A DNA stretch of 64,000 nucleotides, taken from assembly GCA_018907035.1 (NCBI GenBank), contig JACCIC010000120.1, positions 534,501-598,500 of the forward strand, given 5' to 3'. Position 1 is the first letter of the stretch, and every line of letters begins with the position of its first letter. The DNA comes from Sycobia sp. Sy_11. Its lineage: Eukaryota > Arthropoda > Insecta > Hymenoptera > Epichrysomallidae. Of the stretch, positions 25,411 to 37,259 are shown piece after piece. The position numbers were made by a program, and so were the translations under genes. The notes below the pieces were generated by a model. It searched no databases. It saw only the letters and a program-made list of their open reading frames with translations, and was not told the origin of the DNA.

Positions 25411-25617
25411 CATAAGACCGATTTCGTTTCCTGCTTATGCGATATCTAGCGGTGCACGCAGTCAATAATGTTTCCCGAGAGAGGGAGAGCGCTAGAGCTC
25501 CCGTATAAGCTTTTACCGCGCGTGTGCAATACCGGGGGCTGTAAAACTCCTGGGTGGTTAAAGCCTTTTACATTGGATATTTTATCGAGCGTAAAATGTA
25601 TTAAAGTGCTTCTCCGC

Positions 25618-25619
<2 letters not shown>

Positions 25620-25661
<42 letters not shown>
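25620..25661. repeat. (TA)n microsatellite
   Basis: Pure TA array of about 21 units followed by a degenerate AT-rich tail. Confidence 0.95.
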
Positions 25662-25670
<9 letters not shown>

Positions 25671-25853
25671 TACACCTTATAGATATAGATATATAGGTTC
25701 GCCGTCTTTGGAAAGTCGCTTTTATTTGGAATATACTTACGACGTTTTAATGCAATATACATGCATACATGTATGTACATTTACGAATGTAAATTTTTTT
25801 CCTTATTGGGATATTAATAAATAACGGTAATAGTACTCGGACAGGGTAAATAG

Positions 25854-25911
25854 ATCTCTCTCTCTCTCTCTCTGTCTCTGTTTCTTGACATAACAAAAAA
25901 AAAAAAAAAAA
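25854..25911. repeat. (TC)n and poly(A)
   Basis: A TC array, then a 17-base A run at 25895-25911. Confidence 0.9.
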
Positions 25912-26057
25912 CAAATTCCGCACGTACCTAAATAGCATATTAGCATTTAAAAAGTTGGCACGGCCCCGACATTCCGGACTTGCGCATATGAAACCCGATG
26001 GACGCAGTGTATGGGGCGTTTTGAAAGTTCCGTTTGGGAACTACCACTGCAAGGATG

Positions 26058-26188
26058 AAGAGAGAGAGAGAGAGAGAGAGAAAGCGAGTTTTCCAATTCT
26101 ACGTTATACAAATCTCGGTGATATACCTAGTGGTTTCTGTTTATAACGGCGCTTTTATTGTTCAAATACGCGCACACATGCATAGATG

Positions 26189-26253
<65 letters not shown>
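26058..26253. repeat. (GA)n and long (CA)n microsatellites
   Basis: (GA)n at 26058-26080. (CA)n at 26200-26253, about 27 units, followed by CACCACACGCACGC. Confidence 0.95.
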
Positions 26254-26254
<1 letters not shown>

Positions 26255-27030
26255 ACACGCACGCAGGCACGAGCACTGGGGATAAGGAGGGAACGGTCGT
26301 GATTTTTTGAAATAACAAGAGAGCCTCACTATTATATATAGCGAGTCGATCGAGTCGATCACGGCAATAGTATTCGGTGCGTATATTTTTTAACCGACCG
26401 CTTACACCGCTCGAATTGCCACGGACTCGGCGATGCGCGCGCCTTTCAACCGACAAGTCTAATTGTCCAGGGCGTGGCTAGACGACGCTTCTAATACCCG
26501 TTGATCAATTCCGTGTAAACCAACAAGGAGCAAGAGAGAGAGAGAGAGAGGGGGGGGGCAATCGGTCGGCTGATGGGTTTTTCCCGTGGTTTTCCCGCTA
26601 CGGCGTACACGTGTAATGGGTCGCGCGCGCGCGCGACTCGACTGTCGAGAAGGCGCGAGTCCACGCTGTCGGCCGATACAGTTGGCGACGACCGCTGAAC
26701 CTTACGCCGATCGCAGCCAGGAGCGTTTTGCATATTGCAAGAGCGGCCATCGTTGCTTCGCACATCTTTCCCGTTCGTTTTTCTCTCCCACGCTGGACGG
26801 CACTTTCACCCACCCTGCCCCCATCCTCCCCACCAATGTACGTAGAATTTCGCGCACGAGAGTCAAAAAAGAAAAAAATTCTAAGGACCGAATCGACAAG
26901 AGTTATTCCCCACAATGATAGCGGCCAATTTCGTCGCAGTAACAGCTCCATCTGTGTTCTTTCGGGTTTTTTTTCCCATTATAATTAAGCGCTCGATCGA
27001 TTTGTTTAGCCGTATTGAGAAGGTCATTTG
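26254..27030. other. Mixed unique DNA
   Basis: CpG-rich centre with AT-rich edges; no supported gene. Confidence 0.5.
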
Positions 27031-27031
27031 T

Positions 27032-27090
27032 ATTATATTATACATATAATATAACTACATACATTATATTATACATATAACGTATGTAGT
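27032..27090. repeat. Direct plus inverted repeat cluster, AT-rich
   Basis: An 18-base unit, ATTATATTATACATATAA, occurs identically at 27032-27049 and 27063-27080, 31 bases apart. ACTACATAC at 27054-27062 and GTATGTAGT at 27082-27090 form a perfect 9-base inverted repeat enclosing the second unit. This could be a hairpin, a decayed element end, or diverged (TA)n sequence. Confidence 0.7.
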
Positions 27091-27168
27091 ACTGTAGATC
27101 GACTTATAATGTTCGGCGCGCGTTATGGAGAGACGCGGATCGAGTGGTCGCGCAACGCACATATCCGG

Positions 27169-27171
<3 letters not shown>

Positions 27172-27229
<58 letters not shown>
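27172..27229. repeat. (TA)n microsatellite
   Basis: TA array with two early TG interruptions and about 23 pure units. Confidence 0.95.
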
Positions 27230-27238
<9 letters not shown>

Positions 27239-27354
27239 ATGTCGCCGCATTTGCGTTCATATTCCTTCTTGAGAAACCGGGCGAAGGCGGAAAAATGCCC
27301 GATTAGATAAGGTGCGTGCCCGCATGACTGATCGTTTAATTATTAAACCGCTTG

Positions 27355-27358
<4 letters not shown>

Positions 27359-27405
<47 letters not shown>

Positions 27406-27493
27406 ATATATGCAGATTGAAATCTCGAACGAGAATTAGAATTTTATAAGAATTTTCTTCGAGGTTCAGTATAACTATATATAAATATATAAC

Positions 27494-27541
<48 letters not shown>
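27359..27541. repeat. Two (TA)n arrays with degenerate AT-rich spacer
   Basis: (TA)n at 27359-27401 and 27503-27541, separated by AT-rich DNA with shorter TA runs. Confidence 0.95.
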
Positions 27542-27545
<4 letters not shown>

Positions 27546-28097
27546 TGTATATATTTATAGCACGTGATCAAGTATATTTACATGAGCAGCTGATGGTATA
27601 TTGGTTTTGAAACTCGACGCCTGGCATAATTTTTCGTTTAAGTTTTAGCTTATAATGTATAATAAATTAATGCCGAGCCTGAATAAGGAACCAAAAGGAA
27701 GGAAGCAACGTCGAGCGTACATGTATATATATGAGAGTTAACGAGGATTTCGATGGAGCAGGTGATACGCGAACATGTATATATATATATATATATAGAT
27801 ACATATTCTCTCTGGTTCTCGCAGAGAAGTAACAAATTACGTGCGATCTTAATTAATGCCTCCGATCATCTAATTAATTATCTCCGTGTACACGAAGTTA
27901 AGCGCGATCCGGTGTTGCGCGAAATTACTCGCATTAGCTTATACGAAAATTCAATTAACGTATATCACACGGTAGATACGGCACGGGCTCGCAGCGATGC
28001 GCTTTTTCCTTCGCCGCGACAAGTCTTAACTTTCCCGAGGATTGTCGTTGGGAAAAATCGACGACTACGAAGTTGCTTCTCTTTCTCCCACCCCCCC

Positions 28098-28120
28098 TCT
28101 CTCTCTCTCTCTCTCTCTCT
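28098..28120. repeat. (TC)n microsatellite
   Basis: TC array of about 11 units after a C run. Confidence 0.9.
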
Positions 28121-28574
28121 TTTCATCTTTCTCTTTCGCTTGCCAATTCCTCCGTCTTCCTTGTAATCGGGGATTGCGGCGAAAAATATCAGCACCGTAA
28201 AATATATAAGGAAATCGGAAAGAGGAGATCGTTAAGATGTATATATGTGATGGTTGCATAGTCAGCTTCGAATAATAATAGTAACTTCGAAATGTAGCTA
28301 TATATAGGGAAAACGCGTCAGCGATTCAGCGAAGATGTAAAGTTAGACATAGATTTTTTAAAAGCGGACAATCATTTGCTTCAGTTACTTTTCTCCTTCA
28401 AAATTTATTATTTTTTTATTTCTCCCTTCCCTCTTATTATATTAATATTTACAAGCCAATTTTTTGTACTACCATACAGAGTGTGTGCCGGCTGTCGACT
28501 CGCGGAATTTAATTTGTTGGTTTTCGCTCACTAACTTCCCGGCTCTGAATAATTTATGCGATTTTTCCTGGCGT

Positions 28575-28577
<3 letters not shown>

Positions 28578-28610
<33 letters not shown>

Positions 28611-28638
28611 CATATAGACAGATAGATAGATAGATATC
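28578..28638. repeat. (TA)n and (GATA)n microsatellites
   Basis: About 13 TA units, then about five GATA units at 28619-28638. Confidence 0.9.
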
Positions 28639-28639
28639 G

Positions 28640-30480
28640 GAAGAATTATATAGTTGCGCACGTAGTACCGGATGAAAGCATGTTATTAATTCCATATTTT
28701 ATTCAATTAAGCCGTTGACGTTTTATGAGGGAAGTAAATGATTAATTATTCGTGATAGCCAAGTAGAGATAAAAAGAAGTAGTTTTCCGTAAATTTCTCG
28801 CAATATTAATTGGGAATAGCCGGACGTTTCGTACTAATTTTATCGCGCCAATTCATTTTAATGAATTTAACGTTTCTCTCGTAATTTTATTTCTTTCCTG
28901 ATTTATGATTTTTCCCCCGCATAATTACAGCTAAAATCGCGCGTTGCCTATACAGTAAACAACATTACGAATATCGAGCCGTTCCGAGAATCGCGCTATT
29001 GATAATCCTTACTTTGTTTATAGTTTAAATTTTGAACAGTTTTGGCAAATTCTCCAATGTCTGAATTTGCAGTCGGTGAAAACCGATTGTTTGTTAAAAA
29101 TTCATAAAGGTTGCAATGATAAACGGCTGATAATCGTCATCGTGTACTATAAGTCGACAATGAAGTTTTCACTGATTATCCATCGAAAGCTCGATTACTA
29201 TTTCGTAGCAGTATCGCCGCTTCGAATTTTGTACAGACGAATCCACCACGCCGGCGCACAAAGTACCTCGGAATTTTCCTCATTTATGCCGAGCGGCGGC
29301 CTCGAGAGTTTCTTGGGTTCTTTACACGAAAGACCGGTGATTCCGGCTGAAACGGGCGGGAGAAGAAATCCCTGAATGTCAATGGGGCTTATCCAAAGAG
29401 GACGGACGAGTCCGTCTAACCGACAAATTGTGCCGGCGATTTATGCGGCCGACCGCAACGCTTGCTCGTCCCTTCGAGAATATATACATATAAGATCGCT
29501 TTGTCGCTCTCACTCTCTCTCCCTCTCGAAAGAGGGAGGAGGCTTTCCAGGTACTACTTCTCCCCCCCCCCCCCGCTGATATCACGCTCGCGACGGGAGA
29601 GGAGGATCTCGTCTCTAATTGCGTTATATGGAGAGATAGCGTCCGACTTATTAATAATCTCGCATGCCACTTTCGATCTCCTTTTACCCCTCCCCCCTTC
29701 TCTCTCACCGCCGCCGTCCTTACCCCCCGCCAGCGCCCCTCTCGTGCTTTTCCCTTTTCTCGGTACATTATACGAGGGCTTATCTTTTTCCGCGCGCGCG
29801 CTCGCGGTCATAACGACGAGAGGGTAAATGCGGGATCGCGTGCGCGCGGCGCTATGCGCCGTTTATTTTCAACGAGGAACGAGAAGAAAGTTTATTGGTA
29901 GGTTTATAATTACTGTTCGCGCGAGGCTGCAATGTGGAGGGAGGGGGGGAGAAGATCGCTTTTCTCCTTTCCGCTCGATTTGAGAATGTTCCTTTTTTTC
30001 CACTTTACAGAATTATAATGCCTTACGAGGCTGCAGTTTGGATTTCTATTCTCCCGCTCCTTCGTTGATTTTTACGATCGAAATGCGATTATATTGTACA
30101 GACGCAGGAATTATCGAGCGGAGAGCGTAACGCATGCGGCAACGGACGACGAAGTAAAAGGCTTATCCTTCGTGGATTTCGTAAAGTTTCAAAAGTCACT
30201 TTGAAATCCGGGATAGGAGAGGTGGGCGAGACTCATTTTATCGTCAGTCTCTTTTGCGTCTCGCGCGTGGACAGGCGGGTCTATCGATAATCCCCGAGTA
30301 TTTTCCAAGGATTACTACTCCCTAAAATTATTCCCAAGTACTTCCGCGCGGGGGGAGGAAAATTAACCCATATCGCCGGCTCGGAGTCGCGCGACACCGG
30401 AGCCCGTTGGATTATCCTCGTTCTGTTATATGCGTTCCGTATCGTTCGCCAAACGTCGCCTCGCGTCCTCGACTATGGGG
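28640..30480. other. AT-rich to mixed DNA
   Basis: AT-rich to about 29,050, then mixed. A 102-codon frame at 29067-29375 has no supporting signals and is within chance expectation. Confidence 0.5.
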
Positions 30481-30493
30481 AAGAGGGGGCGAG

Positions 30494-30495
<2 letters not shown>

Positions 30496-30538
<43 letters not shown>
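30496..30538. repeat. (GA)n microsatellite
   Basis: About 21 GA units. A facing (TC)n of about 10 units lies at 30729-30748. Confidence 0.95.
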
Positions 30539-30539
<1 letters not shown>

Positions 30540-30544
<5 letters not shown>

Positions 30545-31830
30545 AGGAGGGGGGAAGACGGAATGAATAGCGGACAAGGCATTTCACTTAATGATAACCT
30601 GACTTCTTCGGCCGTTATCGTCTTCGTCTACCTCTCATCGCAGAAGACGCCGCGGTCGTCGTCGTCGTCGTCTCATACGCGCGCGAGAAGGGAGGCGGCG
30701 GTGGAGGCGAGGGGGGAATGGAATATTTCTCTCTCTCTCTCTCTCTCTTTCTCGGTCCCCACTCTCTTTCTCCATCTTTCCTTTTTCTTGCCTCATCCCG
30801 GCTATCGCGCGAACTAATCTCTCCCGACGCCGGTTCACCTTCCTCCTCGCTCCGACCATACGGGTACAACAAGGCATCGACGGGCCTGACCGAGCGACAG
30901 AGGATATGAGGGGAGATTGAGGATGCGGCGGCAGGGGGAGGGGATATGGGGGGGGGGAGAAACGCGTCCGATTCTCAACGCGTCGCGCGGTACACGGCCA
31001 GCTTCGACCGCGCTTGTTTCGCGAAGCCTCGTCGCGACGACGAACGGATGGTGAGCGAGCCAGCGACGAGTGGGACAGGAGGGGGGGGGGGACGAGGAGC
31101 ATAAGATGCGTGCGCACGATAAAGGCGCGTGCATCATGCGTGCCGAGTGCCGCGAGCGCGGCAACGGTCAGTCCCCGCAGTTCTGGGCCTTATCGTCCGG
31201 TTCGGCCTTGGCGCGTTGGCGAACCGATGTCCTTGGGCGCATTATACATCCGCGCGGAGGTCGCGATTTCACAGCGAGTAGCGAAATACTTGATAAAAGC
31301 ACTCGCGCCTCCATATACGAATACGCGTGCATGTAAAAGCGATCGCGCGACTCGTTACGTGAGAAATTGGCCCTCGTCCAGAATTTCAGCGATCGACATT
31401 CGCGGTTGTTGTCGTATAAATAAAAATCTATAGATCACTACAGGTCCATGATCGGGCGCTCGCCCCTAACGCGGTAGCGTCGGACGAAGTCGCTCGATTT
31501 TCCAGCCAGCCTCGTCATCGCCGCCCATCCCGCTGACATTTTACAAAAATATGTGGAAGCGGAAGAAGAACGACAAGCATCTTCGGCTGTTTTCCCACGG
31601 GGCCGCGACGCGCCACGTTAAAATAACCTCCCGACGACTTCTGCGTATCGAGCTCGGTTCGCCGATGGCGCGTAAACGCACGCGCGGCTTCGTAAGAAAG
31701 TGCGGAGCGCGGCGAGAGATTTGCATGCTGCGCGCGGGTAAGAGGGGAGTCAGAGTCCACCGATGCCGGCCGATGCGCATTCTTCGCGACGACTGCGTTC
31801 GGAGATTTCTTTTTCATTTCTCTCGTTTTT
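30540..31830. other. CpG-rich block with G runs
   Basis: Purine-rich, G-run-rich and CpG-rich DNA. It resembles a CpG-rich regulatory stretch in texture, but no core-promoter motifs could be defended. Confidence 0.45.
30934..30957 (+). other. G-quadruplex-like G runs
   Basis: G5, A, G4, ATAT and a G10 run, in a CpG-rich block. Confidence 0.6.
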
Positions 31831-31862
31831 ATTATTATTATTATTATTATTTATTTATTTTA
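31829..31862. repeat. (ATT)n microsatellite
   Basis: About seven ATT units followed by ATTT units. Confidence 0.9.
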
Positions 31863-31864
31863 AA

Positions 31865-32880
31865 TAAAACCGGGTCGTCTACTAATGATAGGGCTCTTAT
31901 TTCTACCTTGTTCTGTCCGATCTTTCCGCGTGGGATAATTGGCGAATTTTCGCAGGAAGCATCCCTGCGCTCGGCATTTTTTTCTCGCTGATATACTCAG
32001 GAGTGATCTCTCCAGATCATAAAGTATATAATATATATCGTATAAGATTTGCAAACGCGTTCCTTACGAACTTCGTTATTCGTTCAGTGACGCGTTTTCA
32101 TATTTCTCATATATATATATATATAGAATATGGCGATGTAATTATATCGCATCTCACGCAGTTTGTTTACACATCGAGTAAATTGTGCTCTCCGCAACGT
32201 TGACAAAGTAGCCGATTTTTAAATTTATGAGATTGTCAGAGCGTTGCTTCTGTACAGTAAGTGGGCACTAGTGACGCCGACAAATCGTTTATAGCAATTC
32301 GACGTTCAAGGTACGGAGAAACCTGTATTACGTGGTAGATCACGCGCGACCGCCTGATGCGATTGATAATTAAAAGTACCAAGCTGAAAACCAGGTTATA
32401 CGTTTTTTTTTGTATTAAGAAGATAAAAACAATGTGATAATATAGCTCATTTATTCGCGCTACACACGCGCGCGCGCACACACATACACACAGATATATA
32501 ATAGTATTCACCGAGTGGCTCTTGCCGTTAATTCATAAAATTAAACGATACGCGCCGTTTTTCTTTTTTTTGGCGAATGTTACATAATTATTCGATCAAG
32601 TTCATCAACGTCAATAAGTGAGAGAGAGACAGTCAGACAGACAGACAAACAGATAATTTCTTGCGACCTCCGCCTTGTTTTCGCTCTCGATCCACAACAG
32701 AGTCTCCAACCTCGCCACCCCTCCCCCTCTTCCCGCCAAACGACGAATTTCGAATAAGCATGAACTTTTTGCGAACGTCGCGAGACCGCCTCAAATGACT
32801 TATTTGTCGGACTTTCATTAGTTCGCGCATAATGCAAACGAACGGAGAGAAATTAAAGCGACGGGGGGAGGGGGGGGGAG
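31865..32880. other. AT-rich to mixed DNA
   Basis: Unique DNA with a short (TA)n at about 32110; nothing recognised. Confidence 0.55.
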
Positions 32881-33094
32881 GGCAGGGCGCCGTGGAAAAA
32901 ACGACCATCTTCATATATTACACTCGTTCGGCGAGATGCATAATGCATGGGGCGCGCGCGCACCTTTAATGAGAGCGCGTATAGCATCTTGGCACCTGTG
33001 CGCGGCTCCGAGGCCTCTATACGCGTATTCCTCAAACTCATCGCAACGGCAGCATCGCGAGTCTCTCTTCTCTTCGAATCCATTGCCCGTACTA

Positions 33095-33131
33095 TGTGTG
33101 TGTGTGTGTGTGTGTGCGCGCGCGCGCGCGC
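33095..33131. repeat. (TG)n(CG)n compound microsatellite
   Basis: (TG)n at 33095-33116 passes directly into (CG)n. The intact CG run fits the lack of CpG depletion across the window. Confidence 0.9.
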
Positions 33132-34200
33132 CCCACGCGCCACCGGGGACATAATAGTCACATCTGTATACAAGGGGACTTTCCGGGAACAATCAGGCGG
33201 CCGCTATGAGCTTTCCCGCGACGCTAAGAGCCGCGGCAAAAAGTTCGCGTATACGGCAGCCGACGCTCGAGGGGGGGTTAGGGGGGGGGGGTTTCGCGCG
33301 CGCCTACGGAGTCTTGCTCGAGCGCGAGTGACCGTACGCACGTGCAGTACGCGCGAAAAGGCACGCGAGAGAAAGACCTGCCGCGAGGCGGCAGCTCGTC
33401 GTGAGACGCTGCTGCCGCGCTCCCGGCTCCGGGCCTTAATCGCTGTTTACCACAAGCTAGGAGTCGGGCGCGTGTGCCCGCGCGCGCTCGCGCCTCGCGG
33501 AAAGGAGGGACAAAAGCTTCCGGCGCGCTTTTGCCGGGGGGGGGGGGAGCGATGGCGGCGGTAGTCGCTGTGACAATCGGCACCGCGCTTCGCGTTTATG
33601 CGCTCGCGGTGACGGGGCTATGGGTGAGAGAGGGGGTGGGGGGGAGTGGAGGGAGTTTACACGCGGCATTCCGCCGGGACACTGCCGCGCACCGGCTTTA
33701 ACTGCTTTTCGCGCGCGGCTGTTATACATAGTGAACGGGCTGGGGGGGGGGGGGGACTGAGGTCACTTTCTTCAGGCGCGGGAGAAACATTTACTGTCCG
33801 CTCGGCTCTATAAGGCGCGCGCGGGGCAACGTCCCTTTGCCGTGCCGTGCGCGCGCGCGCGCGCAGCAATGGTGTTTTACAATACTTTTTACCGCGCGTA
33901 GGGATAAGAAGGAAGTGCGCGCCACGGAATCGTTTGCCGCGCGACTAATGCAGAGGCTGCATTGCCCCCCCCCCCACACACCTCCCCCCTCGCCGTCCCA
34001 CCTTCCCATACGCCGACCGTAGGAGGCGCAAGCCGTAGAGGCTTTCGGAATTGTTTTCTTGCGCTTACGGATGAGCTTCGGAAATGAGGTTGCGCGGGCG
34101 CGTGGTTATAATTGTGCGCGCTTCGAATAGTGGCCGCTAAATTCAACGTTCCACTGTGGTGCGTACGCGTGTATGTATGTATAACACGTACGTATGCACA
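33132..34200. other. CpG-rich block with long G runs
   Basis: GCGCGC runs, G runs of 11 to 14 bases and a C run at about 33965. All frames are low-complexity or arginine-rich. Confidence 0.5.
33632..33654 (+). other. G-quadruplex-like G runs
   Basis: G5, T, G7, AGTGGA and GGG. Uninterrupted G runs also lie at about 33537-33547 and 33742-33755. Confidence 0.6.
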
Positions 34201-34900
34201 AGAAAGCATTAGACGATGCTGAGAAAAAACGATGTTTAATGATTTGAGAACAAATGTATTAAATATATGACCTTTGGGACAAAAAATAAGTTTGTTTCTT
34301 CAACGGAAATCCCTACATATATATATATATACAATGCATAATTTTCTGCTTTGACTGTTAATGCTACGTATAGGTATAGACATGCGAATGGCCATATTAC
34401 GCCTTGGCAGTCCATAATACTTTAAATAAAGTATCGGAAGAAAAAAATTTGAAATGCATCTGTGTCCAGCTACGATCAAACTTATTATCATTATCGATTG
34501 AATTTAGGTGACTCAATAACCATCAATTGCGGCAATAACAAAATCTCGCTTCTTTCTTTTGCTTTCGAATATCGGTATGTATTAACGCTTTCTTGCTTAA
34601 GATTTCAGTTCAATCAGAATTTGCGATCAGAAATGGAGATTTCCATTTGAAAATCGCCTTAATCCTCCGTTCCATGACGAATGTCATCATCAGTCGACTT
34701 TTTTAAAATCCAAAAATTTTGTGTTCATTATTGTTTGCCATCTGCAAATACAATTTTCGGATGATTCGCTTCGAGAGCTGAAAACGAGACATCCTATATA
34801 CAGCGATATAGCAATGTAATTAAAAACTACACGTATATTCCATCTGTCCTGTTTTATCTGAAATTTGTCCATTGCGCTCGACCCGCCCACTAGCGCTTCA
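34200..34900. other. AT-rich quiet block
   Basis: Unique AT-rich DNA with a short (TA)n at about 34315; nothing recognised. Confidence 0.6.
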
Positions 34901-35338
34901 TTTCGTGCGATCGCGGCGAGAATAATCTCGGAATCGGCCTAAATCCGACCGACTAATCCGTCGTCTTTAGAAATCGAGGCGCACAGCGAGCCTCGTCGTC
35001 CAGCCGCCTCCCTCGCTCCCCTCCTGAATATTCAAAATATCGAGGAGCGGACCCCCGTGACTTTTTTTTCTCGCAGGGTCTCCCCCAGTCCCGTCGCCGC
35101 CGCTGCCGCCGCCGCCGCGGAACCTTTCGGCATTATTATGGGCCCACACCGCGAGCGCGCGCGGTCATCGCGTCTCCGTTCTTTGGTTCTTCTTCGCCTC
35201 TCCCCCCCCCTCCCCGCCGCCCTTCCTCGCCACTGCGCGAGCCGCATATTTCAAATTCTACCGACGAGGGGTTCCCCGCGCCCGTGCGCGCGTCTCTCGG
35301 CGGGCAACGCGCATCAGTGTCGCGCGCTGCAAGATGAG

Positions 35339-35360
35339 AAAAAAAAAAAAAAAAAAAAAA
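35339..35360. repeat. Poly(A) run
   Basis: About 22 A residues followed by an A-rich stretch to about 35,405. It could be a retroposed tail, but no element body was recognised. Confidence 0.85.
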
Positions 35361-35810
35361 CGAAAAATAAAAGAACTAAACGAAACGATACGAAAAACAA
35401 CAACAGCATCGCAGCTCGGTGGACGACACGACGACGAAGAGGACGCGGACTACACGCACGTACACAGAGAGACGCTTACGGTCGCCCCCTTTTTGTCCCG
35501 TGGGCAGCGCGCGCGCGCATTTAACGCTCTCCGCGAGCACCGGCGAGCGCTCGCGGTATGTGACGGAGCGGACGCGGGCTTCTAGGCGAGAGCTTCTCGG
35601 GTCCTCGTCGCGCCCTAGGAGAGGCTCTACGCCTTTTTTTTCCCTCCCCCACCCTGCTTCTGCCTCGAGTCACCCCTCGGAGATTCTACGCATTTCTTCG
35701 TTTTGTTTTGTGTTTTTTTTTTCTTTTGCTAAGCGCCCGAAGGAACGAAGTTTTCGAGCACGGCACGAATGCGGCTGCGATGACGACGCGGCGTTGACTC
35801 GCCGTTCTAC

Positions 35811-35844
<34 letters not shown>
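35811..35844. repeat. (ATT)n microsatellite
   Basis: About eleven ATT units. Confidence 0.95.
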
Positions 35845-36128
35845 GGCATTATTAGGGTCGCGCTCGGTAAAAAGAAAGAATTACGAACGACGAGCGCGGA
35901 ACGAGGGTAATATTTCGTCGCGCCAATTAAAGCATATCTCTCTCCCCTACCCCTCCATTATCTTTTCGGTTTTCGCTCGCAATAAAAAAAAACTTACAAA
36001 TTTGCAATTCGAATTTGAATATTAGCCGCGTGTGCAGCGTTTTTCGCCCCGAAACGAAATTTCTGGTATTTTTGGAAACGGACCTTGTCGAAAGTGGATA
36101 AAGGTGCAGCGGCTTGAACATAGGCGTC

Positions 36129-36130
<2 letters not shown>

Positions 36131-36171
<41 letters not shown>
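36131..36171. repeat. (TA)n microsatellite
   Basis: Pure TA array of about 20 units. Confidence 0.95.
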
Positions 36172-36175
<4 letters not shown>

Positions 36176-36492
36176 GCATTGCTCCGAATCATTCGAGAAC
36201 GATAAATTTGTTTCGCTTTTATAATAAATGCTGCATCTAGAAAAAAAGGGCGGGGCATCGGCTCGCGGTGGACTTCGTTATTTAAATTGCAAATATACCG
36301 AGGAGGGCCGCGAATTAAAGGACAAAAAGCTCGATCTTCAAGTTTGTCTCTGCCGACACCTGCGCGACATCCCAGTATATTGTGTGTATGTATGTGTGAC
36401 GCAGGTGCACGCCGCTCTCCCAACGAATGCGCTCAACTTTGCAACTTAGTTGCCGCTCGTCGCTGCCACGTCGGACGCGCTGTCTTATGCCG

Positions 36493-36495
<3 letters not shown>

Positions 36496-36549
<54 letters not shown>
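36496..36549. repeat. (TA)n microsatellite
   Basis: Pure TA array of about 26 units. Confidence 0.95.
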
Positions 36550-36550
<1 letters not shown>

Positions 36551-36950
36551 CTACAAGAATCATGCAGTTGTTGAATTTAATCGGTCTTTGCTGGCGGAGA
36601 AATTATATATTTTTTATACGTTTATGGAGGTAAAAATACTTTTTGCAAAAATGTATATTTATTGTACGCACGTTAGTATCCTCAAATATATTCCGTAATA
36701 ATTTGCATCGAGCTTATCGTATTGCAATTAATTAATCGTAAATTGAATCGCTCGATTTATGCATCTTATCATTTTTTAATTTAATTAAATATACGATTAT
36801 GTGAAGCATGTATCTAAATTGCATTGAAAATTTTCTTTCGATCTAATAAAAGGGAAAAAGTAAAAGGAAAATAAAAACATTCCAATAGAAGAAATATTTC
36901 TTCCATAATTTTATAAAAACTAATACGCTATTCGATCTCGGAAAGCTTTA
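36550..36950. other. AT-rich quiet block
   Basis: Nothing recognised. Confidence 0.6.
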
Positions 36951-36956
36951 TTTGTG

Positions 36957-36958
<2 letters not shown>

Positions 36959-36997
<39 letters not shown>
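36959..36997. repeat. (CA)n microsatellite
   Basis: Pure CA array of about 19 units. Confidence 0.95.
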
Positions 36998-36999
<2 letters not shown>

Positions 37000-37213
37000 T
37001 ATTTCGCATATTTCATTTGATATCGAGTCGAACGCACTCGGAATATTAAGCATACCGCGGCGCGGTGCCGCGCACCGCTGACGGTCATCTCATATACCGG
37101 TGGCGTGCGCGCATCCGAGCGACTCTCCTCGCTCGCGCGCATTCTTCTCTCGCCGCAGAAGTCGGGCGGGCGGTGCGTGGTCTTTGACGGCGGTTCTCAA
37201 CTGCGGCGCGGGA

Positions 37214-37218
37214 TTTTG

Positions 37219-37249
<31 letters not shown>

Positions 37250-37258
37250 TTTTTTTTT
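37214..37258. repeat. (TTTTG)n followed by poly(T)
   Basis: Six or so TTTTG units lead into about 15 T residues. On the minus strand this is A-run plus (CAAAA)n, a form typical of degraded retroposon tails or simple-repeat growth from an A run. Confidence 0.9.
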
Positions 37259-37259
37259 A

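Larger units (their letters stand above)
34900..36130. other. CpG-rich block, then AT-rich
   Basis: GCC/GCCGCC stretches, poly(A) and (ATT)n; no supported gene. Confidence 0.5.

Noticed and set aside
29067..29375. 102-codon frame in low-repeat DNA
   Set aside because: Roughly 16 frames of 100 codons are expected by chance from about 2000 ATGs in random DNA of this length, and there are no other signals.
29385..29415. GACGGAC-GA-GTCCGTC hairpin resembling a hammerhead stem
   Set aside because: The conserved CTGATGA and GAAA core elements are absent.
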